From NCBI RefSeq assembly GCF_019504385.1, contig NZ_CP080590.1:1716001-1780000 (forward strand): a stretch of DNA of 64,000 bases, in the 5' to 3' direction. Positions 19,658 to 28,325 of the stretch are shown piece after piece. The DNA comes from Devosia salina (GTDB lineage: Bacteria > Pseudomonadota > Alphaproteobacteria > Rhizobiales > Devosiaceae). The notes beneath the pieces were generated by a model, which saw only the letters and a program-made list of their open reading frames with translations, made no database searches and had not been told where the DNA came from. Position numbers and translations under genes: made by a program. Each line of letters starts with the position of its first letter. The first letter of the stretch is position 1.

Positions 19658-20800
19658 GTGAAAGCGTTGATCGCCATTGTCACCTTCCTGCTCCTGGCCG
19701 GACAGGCGGCGGCACAAGCCGAATTTGACACCAAGGCGCGCTTTGCGGTGCTCATGGACAACGAGTCCGGCACGGTCATCTACCAGAAGCAGGCGGACGA
19801 CCAGCTCGAACCCGCCTCGATGGCCAAGCTCATGACCCTGGCCGTGGTCTTCAACGAGATCAGGGCAGGGCGGGTCAGCCTTGATGACGAGTTCTTTGTC
19901 TCCGAGCATGCCTGGCGTACGGGCGGCGCCTCGTCCGGCGGCTCGACCATGTTTGCCGAACTCAACTCCCAGATCCGCGTGGAAGACCTTATCCGCTCGG
20001 TCATCATCCAGTCCGGCAATGACGCCGCCATTGTCCTGGCGGAAGGCATTGCGGGGTCCGAGGGGACGTTCGCGATCATGATGAATGAGCTGGCGGCCAA
20101 TATCGGGCTCAGCGGATCGCATTTCACCAATCCCACCGGCCTGCCGGACCCGGACATGTATTCGACGGCCCGCGACCTGGCCGAACTGGCGCGCTACCTC
20201 ATCGAGGAATTCCCCGAATACTATCACTACTTCTCGGAGCCCGAGATGGAGTGGAATGGCATCAACCAGGCCAATCGCAATTCACTGGTCGAAATGGGTA
20301 TCGGCGTCGATGGGCTCAAGACCGGCCACACCGAAGCGGCCGGCTACGGCTCAGTGACCTCCACCGACCAGGGCGATCGTCGCCTGATCGCCGTTGTGCA
20401 CGGCCTGACGTCCATGCGGGAACGCACCGAGGAAGCCCGCAAGCTCCTGACCTGGGGCGCGCGCGCTTTCGAGCGCTTCACCCCCTATGCCGAAGGTCAG
20501 ATCGTCGCCTATGCCGATGTCTATGGCGGCGAGACGCCCAGCGTAGGACTGGTGGGCAAGGGCGAAATCGCCCTCTATCTGCCACGCGGTTCGCGCCAGT
20601 GCCTCACGGCCACGGTCAACTATACGAGCCCGCTCTTGCCACCCATAAACGCCGGCGACAAGATTGCCGAGTTGCGAGTTTATTGTAACGACCAGCTCGT
20701 GCAGTCGGCGCCGCTCTATGCCGCCGAGAGCGTCGGGCAAGGTGATCTGGTGCGTCGGGCGACGGATGCACTCAAGCAACTGGCGCTTGGCTGGCTTTGA
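19658..20800 (+). CDS. D-alanyl-D-alanine carboxypeptidase (PBP5/6 type)
   Basis: Penicillin-binding protein that trims the terminal D-Ala from peptidoglycan pentapeptides, acting in the periplasm. A signal peptide of about 20 residues ends at QAAA before QAEFD. The serine peptidase S11 motifs are present in order: PASMAKLM (SxxK, Ser54), QSGNDAAI (SxN) and DGLKTGHTEAAG (KTG). A C-terminal PBP5-like beta domain and a final hydrophobic/amphipathic helix complete 380 residues. GTG at 19658 is chosen because AAGGGA lies 6 bases before it, whereas it abuts the ATG at 19652. It follows rlpA by about 60 bases, making a cell-wall pair. Confidence 0.92.
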   Translation: MKALIAIVTFLLLAGQAAAQAEFDTKARFAVLMDNESGTVIYQKQADDQLEPASMAKLMTLAVVFNEIRAGRVSLDDEFFVSEHAWRTGGASSGGSTMFAELNSQIRVEDLIRSVIIQSGNDAAIVLAEGIAGSEGTFAIMMNELAANIGLSGSHFTNPTGLPDPDMYSTARDLAELARYLIEEFPEYYHYFSEPEMEWNGINQANRNSLVEMGIGVDGLKTGHTEAAGYGSVTSTDQGDRRLIAVVHGLTSMRERTEEARKLLTWGARAFERFTPYAEGQIVAYADVYGGETPSVGLVGKGEIALYLPRGSRQCLTATVNYTSPLLPPINAGDKIAELRVYCNDQLVQSAPLYAAESVGQGDLVRRATDALKQLALGWL

Positions 20801-20813
20801 GCCGGCCGCAGGC

Positions 20814-20873
20814 AAATTCGCTCCGGTAGAGCGAATTTAGGCGCAAAGGCCGCGAAGGCTATGCCTGAGTGGC
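20814..20873 (+). repeat. two-hairpin 60-bp repeat, copy 1
   Basis: Hairpin one is AAATTCGCTC/GAGCGAATTT with loop CGGTA (20814-20838). After 17 bases comes hairpin two AGGC-TAT-GCCT (20856-20866), then GAGTGGC. The same geometry appears at 34115-34174 with compensated stem changes. It lies in the 195-bp gap between the carboxypeptidase gene and tmk; a second small inverted repeat GCACCG/CGGTGC is at 20945-20960. Confidence 0.6.
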
Positions 20874-20995
20874 TGGCTTGGCCGGCTGCCTTGCGGCTCA
20901 ACGGCCGGCTCGCGTGAAGCAGCGTGAGCATCACCAGTCTTTTCGCACCGGGCGCGGTGCTCTAAAAGGACAGATGACCAAGGAATCGCCTGCCC

Positions 20996-21682
20996 ATGCT
21001 TGAAGCGCCCAATCGCCGTCCAGCCCGCTTCATTACCTTTGAAGGCGGGGAAGGTGTCGGCAAGTCCACCCAGGTGCGTCGCCTGCTGAACAATCTGGCT
21101 CACCATGCCATCGAGGCGGTGCGCACCCGCGAGCCCGGGGGCACACCCAAGGCCGAGGCCATCCGCTCCTTCATCCTGCAGGGCCGCTCCGAGGCCTGGG
21201 GCGCCGGCGCCGAAGCCGTGCTGTTCGCCGCGGCCCGGCTGGACCACGTCAACCAGCTCATTGCTCCCAATCTCTCCAAGGGCACCTGGGTAATCTCGGA
21301 CCGCTTCTGCGACTCGACGCGCGCCTATCAGGGCCTGACCGGGGGCGTGGACGATCGCCTGATCGACGCCCTCGAAAACCTCGCACTCGACGGCCACACG
21401 CCGGATCTGACCATAGTGCTCGACATGGACCCGGAAATTGCCTTCCGCCGGGTTAAGCAACGAGCACTCGAAGATGGCCTGCAGCTCACCGGCGATCGCT
21501 TCGAGAAGGAAGAGATCGAGTGGCATCGCCGGCTGCGCGAGAATTTTCTCGACATTGCCAGCAACAATGCTGACCGCTGCGTCGTCATCTCTGCCGAGCA
21601 GGACGAGGAAAGGCTCGAGGCAGCCATCTGGAACGTCGTCAGCGCGCGCTTTCCTGAACTCCAGGGCAGGCCGGTCGCGTGA
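20996..21682 (+). CDS. tmk: thymidylate kinase
   Basis: Phosphorylates dTMP to dTDP with ATP for DNA synthesis. The 228-residue protein shows the P-loop GGEGVGKST (17-25), the substrate block REPGGTPKAEAIR, and the DRFCDSTRAYQG motif (DRY/F-type) with the family LID region near DRFEKEE. The start at 20996 is about 10 residues upstream of the first strand RFITFEGG, as in relatives. The stop overlaps the holB start (GTGA). The tmk-holB-metG-tatD-MBL order is a classic conserved gene string. Confidence 0.97.
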   Translation: MLEAPNRRPARFITFEGGEGVGKSTQVRRLLNNLAHHAIEAVRTREPGGTPKAEAIRSFILQGRSEAWGAGAEAVLFAAARLDHVNQLIAPNLSKGTWVISDRFCDSTRAYQGLTGGVDDRLIDALENLALDGHTPDLTIVLDMDPEIAFRRVKQRALEDGLQLTGDRFEKEEIEWHRRLRENFLDIASNNADRCVVISAEQDEERLEAAIWNVVSARFPELQGRPVA

Positions 21683-22704
21683 CCGACCCCTCCGCACTCC
21701 CTGACCTGCCGCTGCCCGAGCAGCGGCAGGTGGCCATGGGCCATGACACCGCCCGCGCCGCCATCCTCGCGCAGCTCGAAGAGCACCGCTTGCCCGGCGC
21801 CATCATGCTGCATGGGCCGCAGGGGATCGGCAAGGCGACCCTGGCCTTCGAACTGGCCACGGCCATCCTCATTGCCACCGGCGACGAGGAGCCGGTGCGG
21901 GTCCGCGAACAGGTCGCCGCGCTGTCACACCCCAATTTGTCCGTGCTGCGGCGGCGGCTGAAGGACAGCAAGGGCTATTACTCGGTGATCCGCGTCGAAG
22001 ACGTGCGCGATCTGCGTGAGTCCCTGCATCATACGCGGGGGCGGGCAGGGCACCGCATCGCCATCCTCGACAGCATTGACGATTGCAATCCTTCGGCCGC
22101 CAACGCCTTGCTCAAGACGCTCGAGGAGCCGCCGGCCGACACGACCTTCTTCCTGATCTCCCATCGGCCAGGGCAGCTGCTCCCCACTATCCGCTCGCGC
22201 TGTCACAACCTGGCGCTGCGACCGCTGGCCGATGACCTGGTTGCCAGGGTCGTTTCCCAGAGCCTGCCTGACCTCGACCAGGCGACGCTCGATCGGGCCA
22301 TCCAGCTGGCCGGGGGGCGACCCCGCCGCGCCTTCGAAACCCTGTCTCTCGCTGAGAATTCTCCAGTCGGAGCCCTGCTGCTGTGGTTGCGCCAGCCCGA
22401 CGCCGCGCCCATTGCCGCCGAACTGCAACTGGCCGACGCCCTTGGCAGCGACCCGCAGGGCGCCGACATGTCCTTTGCCCGTGAAATCCTCAACGACTGG
22501 CTGGCCGGCGAAATGCGGGATGCCGCCATGCAACCCGGCGGACGCAGGCGGCTTGCCTCGGCAACCGAGCTATGGGAGAAGGCAGGCGCACTTCTGGGCG
22601 AAGCCGACAGCGTCAACCTCGACATGAAACAGACGCTGGTGGTGATTTTCGACGCCATAAGGAAGCACTGCGCCCTCATCGCCAATCCCGCCGAGCCAGC
22701 ATGA
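21679..22704 (+). CDS. holB: DNA polymerase III subunit delta'
   Basis: Clamp-loader subunit that, with gamma/tau and delta, places the beta clamp on DNA. It has 341 residues. Recognised features are the AAA+ P-loop GPQGIGKAT (about 46-54), DAANALLKTLEEPP-like SAANALLKTLEEPPADT with the sensor-1 region FFLISHRPGQLLPTIRSRC (SRC motif) and a C-terminal collar domain. GTG start at 21679 overlaps the tmk stop as GTGA; the metG ATG overlaps its own stop as ATGA, so all three are probably translated together. Confidence 0.95.
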   Translation: MTDPSALPDLPLPEQRQVAMGHDTARAAILAQLEEHRLPGAIMLHGPQGIGKATLAFELATAILIATGDEEPVRVREQVAALSHPNLSVLRRRLKDSKGYYSVIRVEDVRDLRESLHHTRGRAGHRIAILDSIDDCNPSAANALLKTLEEPPADTTFFLISHRPGQLLPTIRSRCHNLALRPLADDLVARVVSQSLPDLDQATLDRAIQLAGGRPRRAFETLSLAENSPVGALLLWLRQPDAAPIAAELQLADALGSDPQGADMSFAREILNDWLAGEMRDAAMQPGGRRRLASATELWEKAGALLGEADSVNLDMKQTLVVIFDAIRKHCALIANPAEPA

Positions 22705-24251
22705 CCGCCAAGCCCTTCTACGTCACGACCGCAATCTCCTATCCCAATGGCGCGCCCCATATCGGGCACGCCTATGAGATGATTGCGACCGACGCCATCG
22801 CCCGCTGGAAGCGGCTGGAGGGCAGGGATGTCTATTTCCTCACCGGCACGGACGAGCACGGCATCAAAATGGTGCAGACAGCGGCCAAGGAAGGTATCCC
22901 CGTTCGCGAGCTTGCCGACCGGAATGCTGGCGAATTCAAGCGCCTGGCGGCGGACCTTAACCTGTCGAACGATGATTTCATCCGCACCACCGAACAGCGG
23001 CACTATGAGTCCGTGCAGGCCATCTGGAAGAAGATGGCCGCGAGCCACAATGGCGACATCTTCCAGTCCACCTACAAGGGCTGGTATTCGGTGCGCGACG
23101 AAGCCTATTTCGACGAAGACGAGCTGACCGAAAAGGACGGCAAGAAATATGCGCCGTCCGGGGCCGAGGTCGAATGGGTGGAGGAGCCCACCTTTTTCTT
23201 CCGCCTGTCCGCCTATCAGCAGAAGCTGCTCGATCTCTACGAGGCCAATCCCGATTTCATCGCCCCCAAGGAGCGGCGCAACGAGATCATTTCCTTCGTC
23301 AAGAGCGGCCTGCAGGACCTTTCTGTCTCCCGCACCACTTTTGACTGGGGTGTTCCGGTGCCCGACGCGCCCGGGCATGTGATGTATGTGTGGGTCGATG
23401 CGCTGACCAATTACATCACCGGCGTTGGCTATCCCGACGAGCAGAGCGAGCTGTTCAGGAAATTCTGGCCGGCCGACCTGCATGTCATCGGCAAGGACAT
23501 CATCCGCTTCCATACAGTCTATTGGCCCGCCTTCCTGATGAGCGCCGGCCTGCCGGTGCAACATCGCGTCTTCGCCCACGGCTTCCTCACCGTGGACGGC
23601 CAGAAGATGAGCAAGTCGCTGGGCAACGTCATCGACCCGTTCGAACTGGTGGAAACCTTTGGCGCCGATGCCGTCCGCTACTTCTTCCTGCGCGAAGTCT
23701 CCTTCGGCAATGACGGCGACTATAGCCACGAAAAGCTGGTCAACCGCGTCAATGCCGACCTCGCCAACAATCTTGGCAATCTGGCCCAGCGCTCGCTGTC
23801 CATGATCAACAAGAACTGCGAGGCGAAGGTGCCCGAGCCGGGCCCGCTGGCCGATGCCGACAATGCGATCATCGCCGAAGTGAGCGAGGCCATTGCCGCG
23901 GCGCAGAAGGCCATGGATCAGCAATTGATCCATGAGGCGACCGGCGCCATCATCGGCGCGCTGAGTTCGGCCAACAATTACTTCGCCGGCCAGGAACCCT
24001 GGGCGCTCAAGAAGACCGATCCGGCCCGCATGGCGACCGTGCTCTATGTCACCGCCGATACCGTGCGGCGGCTGGCCATCCCCATGCTCGCCTTCGTGCC
24101 GGCTTCGGCAGCGCGGCTGCTTGATCAGTTGGTCGTGCCGCAGGACGAGCGGACCCTGGCCGCCGCTCAACTGGCCAATGCCCTGGTGCCGGGCACCGAA
24201 CTGCCCGCGCCGCAGGGCGTTTTTGCCCGACTAGAGAAACCGGCCGAGTGA
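22701..24251 (+). CDS. metG: methionyl-tRNA synthetase
   Basis: Charges tRNA-Met and initiator tRNA with methionine. It has 516 residues. HIGH is at residues 20-23 (PNGAPHIGHAYE) and KMSKS at 302-306 (GQKMSKSLGN). The four-cysteine zinc knot of the E. coli-type enzyme is absent, and there is no C-terminal tRNA-binding EMAP domain, so this is the short form usual in alphaproteobacteria. ATG at 22701 overlaps the holB stop; the frame is open further upstream, but only as a shadow inside holB. tatD follows after one base. Confidence 0.97.
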   Translation: MTAKPFYVTTAISYPNGAPHIGHAYEMIATDAIARWKRLEGRDVYFLTGTDEHGIKMVQTAAKEGIPVRELADRNAGEFKRLAADLNLSNDDFIRTTEQRHYESVQAIWKKMAASHNGDIFQSTYKGWYSVRDEAYFDEDELTEKDGKKYAPSGAEVEWVEEPTFFFRLSAYQQKLLDLYEANPDFIAPKERRNEIISFVKSGLQDLSVSRTTFDWGVPVPDAPGHVMYVWVDALTNYITGVGYPDEQSELFRKFWPADLHVIGKDIIRFHTVYWPAFLMSAGLPVQHRVFAHGFLTVDGQKMSKSLGNVIDPFELVETFGADAVRYFFLREVSFGNDGDYSHEKLVNRVNADLANNLGNLAQRSLSMINKNCEAKVPEPGPLADADNAIIAEVSEAIAAAQKAMDQQLIHEATGAIIGALSSANNYFAGQEPWALKKTDPARMATVLYVTADTVRRLAIPMLAFVPASAARLLDQLVVPQDERTLAAAQLANALVPGTELPAPQGVFARLEKPAE

Positions 24252-24252
24252 C

Positions 24253-25032
24253 ATGCTGATCGATAGCCATTGCCATCTCGATTTCGAGGCGCTCTCCGCC
24301 GATCTGGACGGGGTGATGGCGCGCGCCGCCGCCGCGGGTGTCACCGGCATGGTGACGATTTCCACACGTGTGGAGAACTTTTCCACATATGCGGACCTTG
24401 CGGAACGTTTTGCGAACGTCTGGTGCTCCGTCGGCACGCATCCGCACAATGCGCATGAAGAGCTGCATATCGAAACGGATGATCTTGTCCGGCTAAGTGC
24501 CCATCCGCGCTGCGTTGCCATCGGCGAGGCCGGCCTCGACTATTTCTACGACAACGCCCCGCGCGATGCCCAGGCCAAAGGCCTGCGCCGTCATATCGCG
24601 GCGGCGCGGATCACCGGTCTTCCACTGGTTATCCACAGCCGCCAGGCCGACGATGACATGGCGGCCATCCTTGAGGAAGAAGCCGGGCAGGGGGCCTTCC
24701 CCTTTGTGCTGCACTGCTTCACCGCCGGCATGGATCTGGCGCAGCGGGCGCTGGCCCTGGGCGGCTATGTGTCGTTCTCCGGCATCATCACTTTCAAGAA
24801 TGCCGAGGAAATCCGCGAGGTCGCCAAGATTGTGCCGGCAGACCGCTATCTGGTCGAGACCGACGCGCCATATCTGGCGCCGATCCCGCATCGCGGCCAA
24901 TCCAACGAGCCGAGCTTTGTGCGCCATACCGCCGAGAAGCTGGCGGATGTACGCGGCATTTCGCTGGAGCAGCTCGGCGCGGAAACGACCGCCAATTTCG
25001 GGCGCCTGTTTTCCAAGACCGGCGTGAGATAG
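24253..25032 (+). CDS. tatD: TatD family hydrolase (metal-dependent DNase)
   Basis: Metal-dependent hydrolase, predicted 3'-5' DNase/exonuclease of the amidohydrolase superfamily, 259 residues. The metal ligands are in place: SHCHLDF (HxH) at the start, GEAGLDYF (Glu), LVIHSRQADDD (His), FVLHCFTAG (His) and VETDAPYLAP (Asp). The start follows the metG stop by one base. The metG-tatD-MBL neighbourhood is widely conserved. Confidence 0.93.
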   Translation: MLIDSHCHLDFEALSADLDGVMARAAAAGVTGMVTISTRVENFSTYADLAERFANVWCSVGTHPHNAHEELHIETDDLVRLSAHPRCVAIGEAGLDYFYDNAPRDAQAKGLRRHIAAARITGLPLVIHSRQADDDMAAILEEEAGQGAFPFVLHCFTAGMDLAQRALALGGYVSFSGIITFKNAEEIREVAKIVPADRYLVETDAPYLAPIPHRGQSNEPSFVRHTAEKLADVRGISLEQLGAETTANFGRLFSKTGVR

Positions 25033-25036
25033 CACA

Positions 25037-25873
25037 GTGGCCGCTCCGGACCGGATCATCGCGACCATTCTGGGCTGCGGATCGTCCGGCGGCGTGCCGC
25101 GTATCGGCAATGACTGGGGCGCCTGCGATCCGCATGAGCGCCGCAATCGCCGCCGGCGCTGCGCACTTCTGCTCGAAGGCTGGACGGATGGTGTCGCCGA
25201 ACCCACACGGGTCCTGATCGATACTGGCGCCGATTTGCGCGAGCAGCTTCTCGACGCCGGCGTCGATCGGGTGGACGCCGTGCTCTATACCCATGAGCAT
25301 GCCGACCACACGCACGGCATCGACGATCTGCGCGTGCTGGCGCTGCACAATCGCCGTCGTGTCGACGTCTATTTCTCCCGCGAATGCGGCACGCGCCTGC
25401 GCGAGGCCTTCGGCTATTGCTTTTCAACGCCGCCCGGCAGTTCCTATCCGCCGATCCTGAACGCCCATGAGATCGCCGATGGCGACATTCTCGAAATCAC
25501 GGGGCCTGGCGGAACGCTGTCGCTCGCGGCGTTCGCGCTCGTACATGGCGACATCATGGCCTTCGGCTATCGCATCGGCGGATTGGCCTATTGCTGCGAT
25601 CTGTCCGCGGTGCCGGAAAGCGCGCATAAGGCACTGAGTGGACTGGACATCTGGATCGTCGATGCGCTGCGCCCGACGCCGCATCCGAGCCATCTGAGCT
25701 TGCCTGAAACGCTGGAACTGATCGAGCGTTTCGCACCGCGCCAGGCGGTGCTCACCAATATGCATATCGATCTCGACTATCGCAGGACCGATGCGGAAAC
25801 GCCGGGCAATGTGACGCCAGCCTTTGACGGTATGCAGATTGACGTGAATACGGGGCGCATCCTCAACCGCTGA
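25037..25873 (+). CDS. MBL fold metallo-hydrolase (PhnP-like)
   Basis: Metallo-beta-lactamase-fold phosphodiesterase-like protein of 278 residues; related PhnP acts on cyclic phosphodiesters, but the actual substrate is unknown. Markers: LGCGSSGGVPRIGNDWGACD at the start, the metal motif THEHADHTHGIDDLR (HxHxDH), and ALVHGDIMAFGYRIGG. GTG at 25037, four bases beyond tatD; no ATG gives the conserved N-terminus. It is the last member of the tmk-to-MBL run. Confidence 0.88.
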   Translation: MAAPDRIIATILGCGSSGGVPRIGNDWGACDPHERRNRRRRCALLLEGWTDGVAEPTRVLIDTGADLREQLLDAGVDRVDAVLYTHEHADHTHGIDDLRVLALHNRRRVDVYFSRECGTRLREAFGYCFSTPPGSSYPPILNAHEIADGDILEITGPGGTLSLAAFALVHGDIMAFGYRIGGLAYCCDLSAVPESAHKALSGLDIWIVDALRPTPHPSHLSLPETLELIERFAPRQAVLTNMHIDLDYRRTDAETPGNVTPAFDGMQIDVNTGRILNR

Positions 25874-25901
25874 CAAGGCACGGCGGTCCTCCGGATCGTC
25901 C

Positions 25902-26255
25902 ATGAAACCTTGGGCCCCGGCAATGGAGTTCAGGCAATTGACCGCTTCAAAATCGCAGATCGTTCTCATCGCCGAATTCACCGCGCGCGCCGGTGAGGAG
26001 GAGCGCGTTGCGTCATTGCTCGACGGCCTCGCCACCAAGGTGAGGCAGGAGCCGGGCAATATTGCTTTCGATTGCTACCGGCAGACGGAAAACCCGGCAA
26101 AGTTTGTGGTCTATGAGATCTACCGTGATCGGCAGGCGTTCGAGGATCACATCGCCGCTGACTATGGCGCGACGTTCAACACACGATTGCAGGAGCTGAT
26201 CATCGAGCCGCAATCCATCCTGACATTCCTCACGTCGCTCGGCCGGGGAGCCTGA
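25902..26255 (+). CDS. antibiotic biosynthesis monooxygenase (ABM) domain protein
   Basis: A 117-residue small protein with one dimeric alpha/beta-barrel ABM domain: IVLIAEFTARAGEEERV, then EPGNIAFDCYR, FVVYEIYRDRQAFEDH and a short tail. Members include quinol monooxygenases such as YgiN and detoxifying oxygenases; the role here is not known. The start is uncertain between ATG 25902 and ATG 25923; neither has a good ribosome site. It follows the MBL gene by 28 bases and may be co-transcribed with it. Confidence 0.78.
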   Translation: MKPWAPAMEFRQLTASKSQIVLIAEFTARAGEEERVASLLDGLATKVRQEPGNIAFDCYRQTENPAKFVVYEIYRDRQAFEDHIAADYGATFNTRLQELIIEPQSILTFLTSLGRGA

Positions 26256-26334
26256 GACCTTGACCAGCGGGCGCAAACGCCGTGCTCCGTCAAAAGAGGT
26301 CTGATCTCCGCAGGAATGCCAATTACGAAAGTTC

Positions 26335-26350
26335 CATAATATATATTATG
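26335..26350. promoter_or_regulatory. AT-rich 16-bp perfect palindrome
   Basis: CATAATATATATTATG is a perfect palindrome 25 bases upstream of a small reading frame with a strong ribosome site. It contains TAATAT and TATATT, so it could be a -10 region on either strand, a repressor site, or both. No protein is assigned to it. Confidence 0.45.
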
Positions 26351-26374
26351 CGAATCACAGATGGCAGGAGGTGA

Positions 26375-26566
26375 ATGGCACACGGCTTGATCGATCGGCT
26401 GCAGGCATTGGGTCGGCCGCCGGCATTGGGTCGACCGCAAGCGTTGGATGTCTTTAGGCGTCGAAGACACCTCTGCCCCAGCCAGGCGGCACTATTGCTA
26501 TCGCCCGTCAGGCCTGATGATCGATTTCGGGTGTTCCCCGATCCGCCGCCCCCAGCATCTGGATGA
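26375..26566 (+). CDS. small orphan reading frame with tandem repeat, hypothetical
   Basis: I do not recognise this 63-residue product. In its favour, AGGAGGTGA directly precedes the ATG and an AT-rich palindrome sits at promoter distance. It contains an 18-bp tandem repeat (26404-26421, 26422-26439, partial third copy to 26447) coding LGRPPA/LGRPQA-like units, followed by arginine-rich and proline-rich sequence. Against it: a 3-base ribosome-site spacing, low-complexity composition and a 59-base convergent overlap with the EF-hand gene. It may be a regulatory leader rather than a protein. Confidence 0.3.
   Translation: MAHGLIDRLQALGRPPALGRPQALDVFRRRRHLCPSQAALLLSPVRPDDRFRVFPDPPPPASG
26404..26447 (+). 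repeat. 18-bp imperfect tandem repeat
   Basis: GGCATTGGGTCGGCCGCC is followed by GGCATTGGGTCGACCGCA, with 16 of 18 bases identical, and then by a truncated third unit AGCGTTGG. It lies within the small reading frame at 26375. Confidence 0.75.
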
Positions 26567-27296
26567 GCCGCGCAATCAGGACATCCGACATTTCAGCCAT
26601 ACGAACATGTTCCCGCAGAACGTCTGCAATAGCCGGTGGCTCTTGCGCGTCCGCCGGTTCGGCTTCTGCGACGTCCTTCGTTTCCGGTGACACTGGCATG
26701 GGGTCGGCAGCCGGTGTCGCCGGCTGTTCAGACACGAACTGCGTCACCAGCACGGCGCGATCGTCAAGCCGCACCGCATCGGCAATATCGGTCAGCCGTC
26801 GCCCGACCATGATGTCGTCCCTGCCGTACTGGCCGTCGCCTGCGCCATCACGGCGGACCGCGAACATGTGCTGGGGCACGTCGGCGCCCTCATCGAGCGC
26901 TTGGGCGAACTGGATGGCCCTGTCGGCCGCGAGTTCTTCTTCGCTCAGCAGGCCGTCTCCATCGACGTCGGCCCGCGCGAACAAGGCATTGACCGCCTTC
27001 AAGTCGTCGGCCTGGCGTTCGCTCCGCCCAGCATCACGATATTCCTGCACGCTCATCAGTTCCTGCAGGGTTTGCGCCGCCAGAATGCCTCCGGCAAACT
27101 TGGCAGCCGATAGCTGGCCGTCGCCGTCTTCGTCGTGGCCACTGACGATCGACTGCGCATCTCCCGCTACCTCCCTGGGCACAAAGGCAGCCATTTCCTC
27201 AACCGAAAGTGCCTGATTTCGATCGAGGTCCGCGCGTTGAAACAGCCGCTCGACCAGTTCCAGGCGCAGGGAGCCGTTGGTCGCATCTATGTTCAT
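26508..27296 (-). CDS. EF-hand domain protein
   Basis: A 262-residue protein with four EF-hand-like loops. Residues 23-34 (DLDRNQALSVEE) and 110-121 (DVDGDGLLSEEE) fit the calcium consensus. Residues 55-66 (DEDGDGQLSAAK) lack the final acid, and 150-161 (DGAGDGQYGRDD) are degenerate. The C-terminal third is rich in Pro, Glu and Ala. No signal peptide or membrane segment is visible, so it is probably cytoplasmic and may bind calcium; partner unknown. Start at 27296 is chosen because GGAAGGA lies 8 bases before it; the frame runs on to 27347 without such a site. Convergent with the orphan frame. Confidence 0.78.
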   Translation of the reverse strand: MNIDATNGSLRLELVERLFQRADLDRNQALSVEEMAAFVPREVAGDAQSIVSGHDEDGDGQLSAAKFAGGILAAQTLQELMSVQEYRDAGRSERQADDLKAVNALFARADVDGDGLLSEEELAADRAIQFAQALDEGADVPQHMFAVRRDGAGDGQYGRDDIMVGRRLTDIADAVRLDDRAVLVTQFVSEQPATPAADPMPVSPETKDVAEAEPADAQEPPAIADVLREHVRMAEMSDVLIARLIQMLGAADRGTPEIDHQA

Positions 27297-27515
27297 GCCA
27301 CGTGTCCTTCCGTACCAATCCCCCGCACCAAGCAATCCCCGTGCCATCGCCAGACCTCGAAAACCGCAGGAAAAGTAACAATTTCAACAGGATGAGGCGA
27401 CGGACCAAGGTGCCCGGCGGCAGAATTTTCCGGCAAAGGGGCAATTTTCACCCCTGCCGCAGCGATGGCGAGCCGCTATGGTGCGCCCAGCGATTCAATA
27501 TCCGGCGAGTTCCCC

Positions 27516-28325
27516 ATGCAGCCATCCCGCGACATTTCCCGCCTGATCGAGATCATGGCCGCCCTGCGCAATCCGGACGGCGGCTGTCCATGGGATCTCG
27601 AACAGGATTTCCGCTCCATTCGCCACTACACCATCGAGGAGGCCTATGAGGTGGCGGACGCGATCGAGCGCGAGGATTTCGCCGATTTACGCGAGGAACT
27701 GGGCGACCTGCTGCTGCAGCCCATCTACCACGCCCAGATGGCCAAGGAGGCCGGTCACTTCGATATCGGCGATGTCGTCGAGGCCATCACCGAAAAACTG
27801 ATCCGCCGCCACCCGCATGTGTTTGGCGATGTGGTCGCCGACGGCGCCGACGACGCCCAGAACCGCTGGGAAGCCATCAAGGTCCGCGAGCGCGCCGCCA
27901 AGGCCGCGCGCAAGGGCGACGCCGCGCCCTCCATCCTCGATGACGTGCCACAGGTGCTCCCTGCCCTTGCCCGGGCCGAAAAGCTCACCAAGCGCGCCGC
28001 CAAGGTCGGCTTCGATTGGCCCGACCTGCCCGCCGTGCGCGCCAAGGTGGAAGAAGAACTGGCCGAAGTCGCCGAGGCGGAAGCGACCGGCGACGAGGCC
28101 GCAGTACGCGAAGAAATCGGCGACCTGCTCTTTGCCGTGGCGAACCTGGCCCGCAAGGCCGGCGTCGATCCCGAAGCCGCCCTTCGCGACGCGAACTCGA
28201 AGTTCACCCGGCGTTTTCACTATGTGGAAGCCCGCTGCCGCGAAGACGGCATCGAACCGTCATCTGCGGGGCTGGATCGGCTGGATGGCTATTGGAATGA
28301 AGTCCGGGCCCGCGACAAGGCCTAG
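27516..28325 (+). CDS. mazG: nucleoside triphosphate pyrophosphohydrolase
   Basis: Hydrolyses (d)NTPs to NMP and PPi, a house-cleaning and stringent-response-modulating enzyme. The 269-residue protein has two MazG domains. The first has the metal helix EEAYEVADAIE and ELGDLLLQPIYHAQMA (ExxE...ExxD pattern). The second has VEEELAEVAEAEA and EIGDLLFAVANLARKAG. The PWDLEQDFRSIRHYTIEEAYE start is characteristic. ATG at 27516 is used; the frame extends to 27465. Its TAG stop is the first three bases of the RIME-like element. Confidence 0.95.
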   Translation: MQPSRDISRLIEIMAALRNPDGGCPWDLEQDFRSIRHYTIEEAYEVADAIEREDFADLREELGDLLLQPIYHAQMAKEAGHFDIGDVVEAITEKLIRRHPHVFGDVVADGADDAQNRWEAIKVRERAAKAARKGDAAPSILDDVPQVLPALARAEKLTKRAAKVGFDWPDLPAVRAKVEEELAEVAEAEATGDEAAVREEIGDLLFAVANLARKAGVDPEAALRDANSKFTRRFHYVEARCREDGIEPSSAGLDRLDGYWNEVRARDKA

